Source of the DNA: Alphaproteobacteria bacterium | GTDB lineage: Bacteria > Pseudomonadota > Alphaproteobacteria > GCA-2731375 | Direction of reading: 5' to 3' | DNA length: 19,635 bases | Assembly (NCBI GenBank): GCA_030746295.1 | Contig: JASLMY010000073.1 | Coordinates: 1 to 19,635 of the forward strand | Part shown: positions 7,040-14,254 of the stretch, piece by piece | Numbering within the stretch: the first letter of the stretch is position 1 | Layout: each line of letters begins with the position of its first letter | Translations under genes and position numbers: made by a program | The notes under the pieces: generated by a model | Told to the model about the DNA's origin: nothing | The model's database searches: none | The model's input: only the letters and a program-made list of their open reading frames with translations

Positions 7040-9262
7040 TCAGCTGTCGGTCAGTGGTGACAGATCCTCGGGCGCGAAGTCGTCGACCTCGATGACGGCG
7101 GCAACGGCCCGGTCGGCTTCGGCCAGGCGCTTGGCCTCGGCCTCCGTCACCAGGCCCTGCTCGACGGCCTCGTCTAGGTTTTCGTTCCCGACCCGACGCA
7201 GCTTGCGGCGCAGCGGGTCGACCTCGACCTCCAGGTCGAAGGCCCGTTCCAGCAAGGCGACGCCGTCGTCCCCGGCGCCGAGAAAGAGGTTGGCGGTCAG
7301 CCGGTCACGGCTCTCGGACGGTGCCAGCAGCAGATCTGCACACTGCAGCACCAAGGCGTCCGATGGTCCGCGTCGGCGGGGTCCGAGTGGTTGCGCCAGG
7401 AACTTCGCCGCCCAGGCCGCCGGCCGGTTCGGCAGGTTGTCCAGGACCTCGGCGAAGCGGACCTCGATGGTGGCGATGCCGGCGGCCAGGCAATAGTCGA
7501 CGAGCGGCTGGTCGGCGCGCGGCCGGCCGTCGTCTTCGAAGCGCTTGCAGACGGCGGAGAGGAGATAGAGTTCCGATAGGATGTCGCCGAGGCGGGCCGA
7601 GATCAGCTCCTTGCGCTTCAAGGCCCCGCCGAGGGTCAGGAGCGTCAGGTCTGAAAGCAGCGCGAAGGCGGCGGCGTAGCGCGAGAGCTGGCGGTAGTGA
7701 CGCGCGGCCGGTCCCGCCTTGGCCCCGGGCGCCAAAAGGCCGCCGCTCCAGTTCCGAAGCCAGGCCCGGCCCGCGGTTTTGACGCTGTGGCCGACATGGG
7801 CCCAGAAGGCGGCATCGAAGCGATCGAGGGCGGCCTCCGGGTCGGGGTCCTCCAGCGACAGCATTTCCTCCAAGAGGTAGGGATGGCAGCGGATCGCGCC
7901 TTGGCCGAAAATGATCAGGTTGCGGGTCAGAATGTTGGCGCCCTCGACGGTGATGCCGACCGGCACGGCGCGGTAGAGGTTGCCGAGGTAGTTGAGCGGG
8001 CCGTCGATGATCGCCTTGCCGGCGTGCACGTCCATGGCATCGTCGACCGCCTCGCGCATCCGGTTGGTGGCATGCGCCTTCATGATCGCCGAGATGACGG
8101 CGAGCTTGCGGCCCTGGTCGAGACCGGCGCAAGTGAGCCGGCGGGCGGCGTCGAGCTGGTAGGCGGTCGCCCCGATCCGCGCCAGGCGGCGGCCGACGCC
8201 CTCGAACTTGCCGATCGGGATGCCGAACTGCTGGCGTACCCGGGCATAGGCACCCGTAGTGCGGGCCGAGAAGGCCGCGCCCGCCGCCGAGAGCGAGGGC
8301 AGCGAGATGCCGCGGCCCGCCGCCAATGCGCTCATCAGCATGTTCCAGCCCTGACCGACCCGGTCCTGGCCGCCGATCACCCAGTCGATCGGCGCGAAGA
8401 CGTCGCGGCCCCAGTTGGGGCCGTTCTGGAAGGTCTGGTAGGAGGGCAAGTGGCGGCGCCCGATCTCCACGCCCGGCGTATCGGTCGGTATCAGGGCGAC
8501 GGTGATGCCGAGCTCTTCCTTCTCGCCCAGCAGGTGGTCGGGGTCGTAGAGCTTGAAGGCGAGGCCCAGCACGGTCGCCACCGGCCCCAGCGTGATGTAG
8601 CGCTTGTGCCAGTCGAGGCGGATGCCCAAGACCTCCTCGCCCTCGTGCTCGGCCCGGCAGACGACGCCGCGGTCCTCCATGGCGGCGGCGTCCGAGCCGG
8701 CCTCGGGGCTGGTCAGGCCGAAGCAGGGAATCTCGCGCCCGTCGGCGAGCCGCGGCAGCCATTGGGCCTTCTGCGCCTCGGTGCCGAACTGGTGCAGCAA
8801 CTCGCCGGGGCCAAGCGAGTTCGGCACCATGACGGTGACTGCGGCGGTGATGCTGCGCGAGGAGATCTTGCGCACCACCTCGGAGTGGGCGAAGGCCGAG
8901 AAGCCGAGGCCCCCATAGTCCTCCGCGATGATCATGCCGAAGAAACGGTGTTCCTTCAGGAAGGCCCAGATCTCCGGCGGCAGGTCGCGCCACTCCCAAT
9001 TGATGCGCCAATCGTCGAGCTGACGGCAGAGGTTCTCCACCGGTCCGTCTAGGAAGGCCTGCTCGCGCTCGTTGAGGGTGGCCGGCGGGACCTCCAGCAG
9101 GCGGCGCCAGTCGGGCGAGCCGGTGAAGAGCTCGGCGTCCCACCAGACGTCGCCCGCCTCGAGCGCCTCGCGTTCGGTCTCCGACATCGCCGGCAGGGCG
9201 TGCCTGGCCCATTTGAAGATCGGCCGGCTCAAGCGCTCTCTTCGATACGAGGCGAAGGTCAT
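7040..9262 (-). CDS. fadE: FadE-type acyl-CoA dehydrogenase
   Basis: A 740-residue acyl-CoA dehydrogenase with the long C-terminal extension (DUF1974) of E. coli FadE, catalysing the first FAD-dependent step of fatty-acid beta-oxidation. Seen: the ACAD N-terminal helical part with AEDYGGLGFSAFAHSEVV (113-130), the FAD/acyl site GLTSPEAGSDAAAMEDRG (182-199), and the FadE signature around HAGKAIIDGP (413-422) and ITVEGANILTRNLIIFGQGA (437-456). The C-terminal third (about 480-740) is the FadE-specific extension. The ATG at 9262 has GGGTGA a few bases upstream; in-frame starts further upstream would extend into the divergent promoter region. Compared with E. coli FadE (814 aa), the hydrophobic N-terminal segment is missing. 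It is divergent from another ACAD. Confidence 0.92.
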   Translation of the reverse strand: MTFASYRRERLSRPIFKWARHALPAMSETEREALEAGDVWWDAELFTGSPDWRRLLEVPPATLNEREQAFLDGPVENLCRQLDDWRINWEWRDLPPEIWAFLKEHRFFGMIIAEDYGGLGFSAFAHSEVVRKISSRSITAAVTVMVPNSLGPGELLHQFGTEAQKAQWLPRLADGREIPCFGLTSPEAGSDAAAMEDRGVVCRAEHEGEEVLGIRLDWHKRYITLGPVATVLGLAFKLYDPDHLLGEKEELGITVALIPTDTPGVEIGRRHLPSYQTFQNGPNWGRDVFAPIDWVIGGQDRVGQGWNMLMSALAAGRGISLPSLSAAGAAFSARTTGAYARVRQQFGIPIGKFEGVGRRLARIGATAYQLDAARRLTCAGLDQGRKLAVISAIMKAHATNRMREAVDDAMDVHAGKAIIDGPLNYLGNLYRAVPVGITVEGANILTRNLIIFGQGAIRCHPYLLEEMLSLEDPDPEAALDRFDAAFWAHVGHSVKTAGRAWLRNWSGGLLAPGAKAGPAARHYRQLSRYAAAFALLSDLTLLTLGGALKRKELISARLGDILSELYLLSAVCKRFEDDGRPRADQPLVDYCLAAGIATIEVRFAEVLDNLPNRPAAWAAKFLAQPLGPRRRGPSDALVLQCADLLLAPSESRDRLTANLFLGAGDDGVALLERAFDLEVEVDPLRRKLRRVGNENLDEAVEQGLVTEAEAKRLAEADRAVAAVIEVDDFAPEDLSPLTDS

Positions 9263-9377
9263 GGCATCACCCGTGGCTCTGGCGGTCGAATGGCGGGTCC
9301 CGAGTCTATCGGAAATCACGATGATCGGCGAAAATCGTCGCGAATTCGATAACGGCACGTCGTGGGAGTGTCAGGCC
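9263..9377. promoter_or_regulatory. Divergent intergenic region between two acyl-CoA dehydrogenase genes
   Basis: These 115 bp must hold the promoters of both fadE and the plus-strand ACAD. A good Shine-Dalgarno sequence GGGAG (9364-9368) lies 9 nt before the ATG at 9378. An 8-bp perfect palindrome CGAATTCG (9341-9348) sits in a locally AT-richer stretch and could be an operator core, but it is too short to assign a regulator. I could not place convincing -35/-10 boxes. Confidence 0.4.
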
Positions 9378-10544
9378 ATGGACCTTTCTTGGACCACCGA
9401 GCAGCAGCAGATCAGGGAGAGCGTCCTCAAGCTCTGCCAGCGCTTCGACGATCAGTATTGGCTGGAGCGCGACAAGGACGGCCGCTTTCCCGAGGACTTC
9501 TGCCAGGCGATCGCCGACGAGGGCTGGATGGGGATCGCCATGCCGGAGGAGTATGGCGGCAGTGGCCTCGGCATCACCGAGGCCGCGATCATGATGCAGG
9601 CGATCTCCGAATCCGGGGCCGCCAATGGCGGTGTTTCCTCGGTGGCGCTAGGGATCTTCGGCCTCAACCCGATCGTCGTCAACGGTACCGAGGAACAGAA
9701 GCAGCGCTGGCTGCCGCCGATCATCCGCCGCGACGAGGCAGCCTGCTTCGCCGTCACCGAGCCGAACACCGGTCTCGACACGACGCGGCTCCGCACCCGG
9801 GCGGTCCGCGACGGCGACCACTATGTCGTTCACGGCCACAAGATCTGGATCTCGGCCGCCCAGGCCGCCCACAAGATGCTGCTGATTGCCCGCACGTCGT
9901 CGGAGGAAGAAACCGCGCGGCCGATCGACGGCCTGTCGCTCTTCTATACCGACCTCGACCGCCGCTACGTCGAGATCCGCGAGATCGACAAGATGGGCCG
10001 CAAATGCGTCGATTCGAACCAGCTCTTCATCGACGGCCTGCCGATCCCCGTCGAGAACCGGATCGGCGAGGAGGGCAAGGGCTTCCGCTACCTGCTGCAC
10101 GGCCTCAACCCGGAGCGGATCCTGATCGCTGCGGGCCTCGTCGGGCTCGGCCGAGTGGCTCTGAAGCGGGCCACCGACTATGCCCGCGAGCGCGTCGTCT
10201 TCGACCGGCCGATCGGCATGAACCAAGCGATCCAGCATCCCTTGGCGGCGAGCTGGGCCGAGTTGGAGGCGGCCAATTTGATGGCCTTCAAGGCGGCGGG
10301 GCTCTATGACGCGGGCGAGGCTTGCGGTGCGGAAGCCAACGCGGCCAAGTACCTCGCCGGCGAGGCGGCCTTAAAGTCTTGCGAGAACGCGATCATGACC
10401 CACGGCGGCATGGGCTATGCCAAGGAGTTTCACGTCGAGCGCTACCTGCGCGAAGTCCTGATCCACCGCCTGGCGCCGATCAGCCCGCAGCTCATCCTCT
10501 GCTATCTGGCAGAGCGGGTGCTGGGCTTGCCGAAGTCCTACTGA
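9378..10544 (+). CDS. Acyl-CoA dehydrogenase family protein
   Basis: A 388-residue ACAD with the usual three-domain layout. Seen: MPEEYGGSGLGITEAA (55-70), the middle-domain motif FAVTEPNTGLDTTRLRTRA (124-142, where the common AGSD is TGLD), KIWISAAQ, and the C-terminal GGMGYAKEFHVERYLRE. E350 in KEF matches the MCAD-type catalytic base, so an active FAD-dependent alpha,beta-dehydrogenase is expected. Acyl chain preference cannot be read. Start: the ATG at 9378 is preceded by GGGAG at 9-nt spacing; longer in-frame starts lie within fadE. Its TGA overlaps the ATG of the DehI-fold gene by one base (TGATG), so the two are translationally coupled. The short ACAD may act on a substrate linked to that partner. 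Confidence 0.9.
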   Translation: MDLSWTTEQQQIRESVLKLCQRFDDQYWLERDKDGRFPEDFCQAIADEGWMGIAMPEEYGGSGLGITEAAIMMQAISESGAANGGVSSVALGIFGLNPIVVNGTEEQKQRWLPPIIRRDEAACFAVTEPNTGLDTTRLRTRAVRDGDHYVVHGHKIWISAAQAAHKMLLIARTSSEEETARPIDGLSLFYTDLDRRYVEIREIDKMGRKCVDSNQLFIDGLPIPVENRIGEEGKGFRYLLHGLNPERILIAAGLVGLGRVALKRATDYARERVVFDRPIGMNQAIQHPLAASWAELEAANLMAFKAAGLYDAGEACGAEANAAKYLAGEAALKSCENAIMTHGGMGYAKEFHVERYLREVLIHRLAPISPQLILCYLAERVLGLPKSY

Positions 10545-11392
10545 TGACCGCGCCCGACGAGAGCCTGATCGCCGAGCTGCCGGAAGCTGCGGCCACCGGC
10601 GAGCTGGCGGCGATCTACGACGAGGTCCGCCGCTATACCGGCGTGCCCTACGTCTCCTCGCTGCAACGCCAACTCGCCACCTTGCCAGGCGCCTTGCCTT
10701 GGGCCTGGGGCAGCGTCGGACCGGCCTTCCGCTCGGGCCTGCTGCCGACGACCGCTTGGGGGCGGGTCTCCGACTTGCCGCTGGAGCCGCTGGCGCCGAT
10801 CCCGCGGCCGGCGCTGCGTCTCATGGGCGTTGCGGCGGCGGACGAACCGGCCCTGCGCGCGATCTGCGCCAGCTTTCGCCGTGCCAGCCCGGTCAATCTG
10901 CTCTTGGGCGCCTGCCTCAGGCGCTTGCTGGCGGGCGAGGGCAGTGGTGGCGCCGCGGCAAGCGAGGAGGCGTGGACGCCGCCGGAACCGACGCCGCCGC
11001 TGCCCCAAATGGTCGACCCGACGGCGCTGCCGGAGGACGTCGGCGCTACGCTGCTGTGCTTCCGCCGCGGCGAGGGCGCGCAAGCCTTCATCCCCGGCAA
11101 CTACCGCATGTTCGCCCGCTGGCCCGCCTTTCTCGCCCATCTGGCGGTGGTGCTGCCGCCGTTCCTGGCGGCGCCGGATACGAAACGGGTCTGTCACGAC
11201 CTGGCCGCGACCATGGACCGAACAGCGCCCGAGATCCTGGATGCCCTGCCGACCGCGCTGCCGCCGCTGCCCTCGGCGGAGGTGCGGGAGACGATCTTGG
11301 GTGCGCTCGCCAAATACCACAGCACCAGCCCGGAGATGGTCGTCGTCCACAGCCTCCTCGCCGAGGCCCTGCCGAAGCCTGAGGCGGCGTAG
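10544..11392 (+). CDS. DehI-fold protein (halocarboxylic acid dehydrogenase DehI family)
   Basis: A 282-residue, mostly helical protein recognised by overall pattern as DehI family (group I 2-haloacid dehalogenase fold, an internal pseudo-dimer). Seen: GELAAIYDEVRRYTGVPYV (19-37) and LATLPGALPWAWGSVGPAFR (44-63) in the first half, and FIPGNYRMFARWPAFLAHLA (182-201) in the second. A Gly/Ala/Pro-rich linker (about 132-158) separates the halves. DehI of Pseudomonas putida uses an active-site Asp (D189) in its second half. I see no Asp within 182-201, so dehalogenase activity should not be assumed. The start overlaps the ACAD stop in TGATG, which ties the protein to acyl-CoA metabolism. Many genomic family members have no assigned function. 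Confidence 0.75.
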   Translation: MTAPDESLIAELPEAAATGELAAIYDEVRRYTGVPYVSSLQRQLATLPGALPWAWGSVGPAFRSGLLPTTAWGRVSDLPLEPLAPIPRPALRLMGVAAADEPALRAICASFRRASPVNLLLGACLRRLLAGEGSGGAAASEEAWTPPEPTPPLPQMVDPTALPEDVGATLLCFRRGEGAQAFIPGNYRMFARWPAFLAHLAVVLPPFLAAPDTKRVCHDLAATMDRTAPEILDALPTALPPLPSAEVRETILGALAKYHSTSPEMVVVHSLLAEALPKPEAA

Positions 11393-11406
11393 CCCTTCAG
11401 CGGGCG

Positions 11407-11865
11407 CTATCCCCCGGAATTCTTGCCGTATAGGCCTTCGACCAGTGTCGCGATGAGGTGAATCAGCAGCCTTTGATCTTCGACCGGGAGCGCGCCGAGG
11501 CCCTTTTCCAGCTTCGCCGGGTCCAGGGACGTGTGTTCGGTCAGTGCCGTTCGGCCCGCTTCGGTGAGCTCTATTTCGACCACGCGCTCGTCGCTGTCGG
11601 ATCGGCGTCGAACGACCAAGTCCTTCTTCTGGAGCCGCTTGACGAGCTCGGAGGCGGTGCTGGGGGCGCAGCCGAGAAAGCGGGCGACGTCGTCGATGCG
11701 GGGCGGCGCGTCACGAAGGGCAACGAGTTGAAGCACGCGAATGGCCCGATGGGACAGGTCGATGGCGTAGTTGGGCCGTGCAACGAAGTAAAGGGAAGCA
11801 AGGGCATCGCCGAGCTCCGCCGCGCGCCTTATCCGGCTCTTCCCTGACTTATATTGCCTGCTCAT
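11407..11865 (-). CDS. MarR family transcriptional regulator
   Basis: A 152-residue winged-helix regulator. The recognition-helix region is APSTASELVKRLQKKDLV (67-84), followed by a wing RRRSDSDERVVEIELTEAG with the canonical DxR motif (D92/R94) that contacts the minor groove. N- and C-terminal helices would form the dimer interface. The ATG at 11865 is chosen; a GTG at 11889 would add eight residues but lies under the predicted promoter. It is divergent from the threonine aldolase gene across an 84-bp AT-rich region with a palindrome, so it probably regulates itself and that gene. MarR proteins usually respond to small phenolic or metabolite ligands; the ligand here is unknown. It is convergent with the DehI-fold gene. 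Confidence 0.9.
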   Translation of the reverse strand: MSRQYKSGKSRIRRAAELGDALASLYFVARPNYAIDLSHRAIRVLQLVALRDAPPRIDDVARFLGCAPSTASELVKRLQKKDLVVRRRSDSDERVVEIELTEAGRTALTEHTSLDPAKLEKGLGALPVEDQRLLIHLIATLVEGLYGKNSGG

Positions 11866-11880
11866 TCGGCCATATGCTAC

Positions 11881-11910
11881 TTGACACACGAATATTTCGT
11901 CAAATATATT
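11881..11910 (+). promoter_or_regulatory. Predicted sigma-70 promoter for the threonine aldolase gene
   Basis: TTGACA (11881-11886) is a perfect -35 box and TATATT (11905-11910) a five-of-six match to the -10 box, with 18-bp spacing. Transcription would start near 11917, giving a leader of about 33 nt that contains GGAG (11935-11938) 11 nt before the ATG at 11950. The region is strikingly AT-rich for this genome. Confidence 0.6.
11888..11900. promoter_or_regulatory. Palindromic candidate MarR operator
   Basis: ACGAA-TAT-TTCGT is a 13-bp sequence with perfect 5-bp inverted arms, lying between the -35 and -10 boxes of the forward promoter and over the expected start of the reverse transcript. 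The 3' half-site TATTTCGT (11893-11900) recurs as a direct repeat at 11911-11918, 18 bp downstream. Position beside a divergent MarR gene supports an autoregulatory operator; binding is inferred. Confidence 0.5.
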
Positions 11911-11932
11911 TATTTCGTATTAGCCGATACAA
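11903..11932 (-). promoter_or_regulatory. Predicted promoter for the MarR gene
   Basis: On the minus strand TTGTAT (complement of 11927-11932) and TATATT (complement of 11903-11908) are spaced by 18 bp. This places transcription start near 11896, about 31 nt before the MarR ATG. The -10 overlaps the forward promoter's -10, so the two promoters would compete. The -35 match is only four of six. Confidence 0.4.
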
Positions 11933-11949
11933 ATGGAGCGACGAGAGAC

Positions 11950-13029
11950 ATGGCTGGAGACGCAACGGGACTGCGATGGATACCGAGACCTTCCAGTACG
12001 GAAGGGATCGTCGCCGACTTCTATAGCGACACGAAGTCGAAACCGACCCCGGCAATGCTGCAGGCATTGGTCGACGCGGAAGTCGGGGACGAGCAGAAGG
12101 GCGAGGACCCGGCCACCAACGAGCTCTGCCGCCGCGTCGCCGAGCTGACCGGCAAGGAGGCTGCGGTTCTGCTGCCGACCGGGACCATGTGCAACGAGAT
12201 CGCGCTTCGCGTCCATTGCGAGGCGGGAAGCGAGGTCATCTGCGAGCGTTCCTGCCACATCGTGAACTTCGAGGCTGGTGGCCCCGCAGCGCTGAGCGGC
12301 GTCATGATCCACCCCATCGACGGCGAGCATGGCCGCTTCACCGCCGATCAGGTCCGTGACGCCGTCCGCACGCCATCACGCTACGCGCCGGAAAGCCGTC
12401 TCGTCGCCGTCGAGCAGACGACCAACATGGGTGGCGGGGGCATTTGGCCCTTGGATCAGCTCCGCGAAGTCGCGGCCGAAGCCAAATCACATGGCCTCAA
12501 GACCCACATGGACGGCGCGCGCGTGTTCAATGCCAGTGTCAAGGCCGGCGTACGGGTGCGCGACTACGCCGAGATGTATGACTCGGTATGGATCGATCTG
12601 ACGAAAGGGCTGGGCGGCTTCGCCGGGGCCGTGCTCGCGGGCTCGGAGGACTTCGTGAACTCGGCCTGGCGGCTGAAACAGCAGTGGGGCGGCGGGCTGC
12701 GACAGTCGGGCTACATCGCGGCCACCGGTCTCTACGCGCTGGATCATCACGTAGAGCGCCTCGCCGACGACCACGCTTTGGCGGCGCTGATCGGAGAACG
12801 CCTGGAGGCGATGGCGAGCGTACGTCGCGTGCTGCCCGTGGAGACGAATATCGTTATCTTTGAGATTGCCGAGTCCGGACCGACGGCGGCGGAACTCGTC
12901 GACCGGCTGTTGCACAAGGGCGTTTGTGCCGGCGTGTTCGGTGAGCGCACCGTTCGCATCGTGAGCCATTTGGGTGTCGATCAAGCCGGCGCGGACCTGT
13001 TGTGCGATACCCTTCGGGAAGCCCTGTAG
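11950..13029 (+). CDS. Threonine aldolase family PLP enzyme
   Basis: A 359-residue fold-type I PLP enzyme of the threonine aldolase/beta-eliminating lyase family, expected to cleave L-threonine or another beta-hydroxy amino acid to glycine and an aldehyde. Seen: the N-terminal DFYSDTKSKPTPAML (23-37, the family's SDT motif), PTGTMCNEIAL (76-86), H103 in the position that stacks on PLP, THMDGARVFNA (185-195) with D188 and R191, and the Schiff-base lysine K219 in DLTKGLGG. It has about 20 more N-terminal residues than E. coli LtaE (333 aa). GGAG lies 11 nt and GAGAG 2 nt before the ATG. It is probably controlled by the divergent MarR protein. True substrate (threonine, phenylserine or other) is unresolved. 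Confidence 0.9.
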   Translation: MAGDATGLRWIPRPSSTEGIVADFYSDTKSKPTPAMLQALVDAEVGDEQKGEDPATNELCRRVAELTGKEAAVLLPTGTMCNEIALRVHCEAGSEVICERSCHIVNFEAGGPAALSGVMIHPIDGEHGRFTADQVRDAVRTPSRYAPESRLVAVEQTTNMGGGGIWPLDQLREVAAEAKSHGLKTHMDGARVFNASVKAGVRVRDYAEMYDSVWIDLTKGLGGFAGAVLAGSEDFVNSAWRLKQQWGGGLRQSGYIAATGLYALDHHVERLADDHALAALIGERLEAMASVRRVLPVETNIVIFEIAESGPTAAELVDRLLHKGVCAGVFGERTVRIVSHLGVDQAGADLLCDTLREAL

Positions 13030-13079
13030 AAACCGGCAGGGGGCATCGATCGTGCTTGGAGGGCTCGCCTGTCGCCGTC

Positions 13080-13247
13080 CTAGGATCTTTCGGCTGCCAC
13101 GTCTCGCTGCAGCAGCGCGACGGCGCTGCCGGCGATGAGGAGTGTCGCGGAGACCCAGAGTACGCCCTCGCTGGCGCCCAGAATGCCGACCGCAACGGCC
13201 GCGGTGAGTCCCAATGCAAAACAGACGAGATATCCATAAGCACCCAT
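13080..13247 (-). CDS. Putative small two-span membrane protein (55 aa)
   Basis: An unrecognised short frame, ATG at 13247 to TAG at 13080. It encodes two hydrophobic stretches, GYLVCFALGLTAAVAVGILG (residues 5-24) and GVLWVSATLLIAGSAVALL (28-46), then a charged tail QRDVAAERS. A two-helix hairpin with a cytoplasmic tail is plausible. No good Shine-Dalgarno site precedes the ATG. The frame stays open upstream to a TAG at 13371-13373 but has no other usual start codon, so it could also be the 3' remnant of a larger membrane protein. It lies in the 378-bp interval between the convergent threonine aldolase and TIM-barrel genes, on the operon strand. Confidence 0.4.
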   Translation of the reverse strand: MGAYGYLVCFALGLTAAVAVGILGASEGVLWVSATLLIAGSAVALLQRDVAAERS

Positions 13248-13306
13248 CAGATCGCGTTTTCGAGTCTGATTGTCACGGCCTGCGGTCAGCGATCCTCGAT
13301 ACTGCG

Positions 13307-13342
13307 GTAGGCCCTCTGCATTCAGCAGGTTTCGGGGCCTAC
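13307..13342. other. Hairpin in the 13030-13407 interval
   Basis: GTAGGCCC (13307-13314) pairs perfectly with GGGCCTAC (13335-13342). Inside it, CTGC (13316-13319) pairs with GCAG (13325-13328) around a 5-nt loop. It lies about 65 bp after the TIM-barrel stop on that gene's strand and could end the operon transcript, but no T-run follows on either strand, so it is not a classical intrinsic terminator. Apart from this and the small frame at 13080-13247, I see nothing in the 378-bp interval. Confidence 0.4.
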
Positions 13343-13407
13343 ACCGGAGTCGCTGGGGGCCTGACGGCGACTACCGCGCATATCGATGGGAAACGAAACA
13401 ACAGCTT

Positions 13408-14235
13408 CTAGACCGCGCTCTGATAGCGCTCTTTGATCACGGCGACGACCTCGTCCGGGTCGCGGCGCCACCAGTTGCGGGCGGAGAAGATCTCGACCTC
13501 GCGATGGCCCTCGTAGCCGGTGGCCTCGACCATGGCGCGGATTGCGGGGATGTCGATGACGCCGTCGCCCATCATGCCGCGGTCGAGGCGCAGGTCACAG
13601 GTGTCGGCGAGCCAGTCGTTGACGTGAAAGGCGACGATGCGGCGGCCGGCGCGGGCGATCTCGGTGGCCAGGTTGGGGTCCCACCAGAGGTGATAGACGT
13701 CGACGGCGATGCCCAGCTCGGGCCCGTCGCCGAGCTGGTCGCACCAATCGTTCGCCTCCGCCAGTGTCGTCAGCACCGAGCGGGTGGCACACACCATCGG
13801 ATGCAACGGCTCCAGCGCCAGGGTGACGCCGGCGGCGCGGGCTTCGGGTAGGAGGATCTCCAAGCCTTCGAGGCAGCGGGCGCGGGCGCTGTTGATGTCC
13901 TTGTCGCCGTCTTCCAGGCCGCCGGCCACGAAGACGATGCATCGGGCGTCGATCGCCGCCGCCATTTCGATCGCCCGGCGGTTGTCGTCGATGCGGGCCC
14001 GAAAGGCCGTCGGGTCGGGCGGTGTCAGCAGGCCGCCGATACAGAAGCCGGTCACGGTCATGTCGTGCTGGCGCAGCATTTTGGCACCCTGCTCGACGCC
14101 GAGTTCCTCCAGCTTGTCGCGCCAGACGGCGATGCCGTGGACGCCGTGGCGGGCGTAGCCCTCGATCGCTTGCGCCAACGACCACTGCTCGCGGAGCGTC
14201 ACCTGATTGATGGAGAGCAGCGCCTCGTCCAGCAT
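13408..14235 (-). CDS. Sugar phosphate isomerase/epimerase family TIM-barrel protein
   Basis: A 275-residue xylose-isomerase-like TIM barrel (AP endonuclease 2 superfamily), related to hydroxypyruvate isomerases and sugar epimerases. Likely metal-site residues lie at strand ends: E142 in LALEPLHP, D179 and H182 in AVDVYHLWWDP, H204 in FHVNDWL, and E248 in EVEIFS. The N-terminal part ITV-type strands and the GIAVWRDKLEELG segment (34-46) are usual for the group. It is the last gene of the minus-strand catabolic operon, 19 nt after an ACAD gene. An isomerase role on a downstream hydroxy- or oxo-acid is possible, but position alone does not define the substrate. Confidence 0.85.
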   Translation of the reverse strand: MLDEALLSINQVTLREQWSLAQAIEGYARHGVHGIAVWRDKLEELGVEQGAKMLRQHDMTVTGFCIGGLLTPPDPTAFRARIDDNRRAIEMAAAIDARCIVFVAGGLEDGDKDINSARARCLEGLEILLPEARAAGVTLALEPLHPMVCATRSVLTTLAEANDWCDQLGDGPELGIAVDVYHLWWDPNLATEIARAGRRIVAFHVNDWLADTCDLRLDRGMMGDGVIDIPAIRAMVEATGYEGHREVEIFSARNWWRRDPDEVVAVIKERYQSAV

Positions 14236-14254
14236 CGTCAGCAGATTCCCAGCA

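Noticed and set aside
7697..9052. Long open frame on the plus strand opposite fadE
   Set aside because: Its translation is rich in Arg, Gly, Ala, Asp and Val with no domain, and the minus strand carries an unmistakable FadE. It is a by-product of high GC.
10544..11392. Firm call as a 2-haloacid dehalogenase
   Set aside because: The fold-family match is good, but I could not place the catalytic Asp, and the context is acyl-CoA metabolism.
11390..11420. Hairpin between the DehI-fold and MarR genes as a bidirectional terminator
   Set aside because: Only a short, interrupted AGCCC/GGGCGCT pairing with no T-run on either strand.
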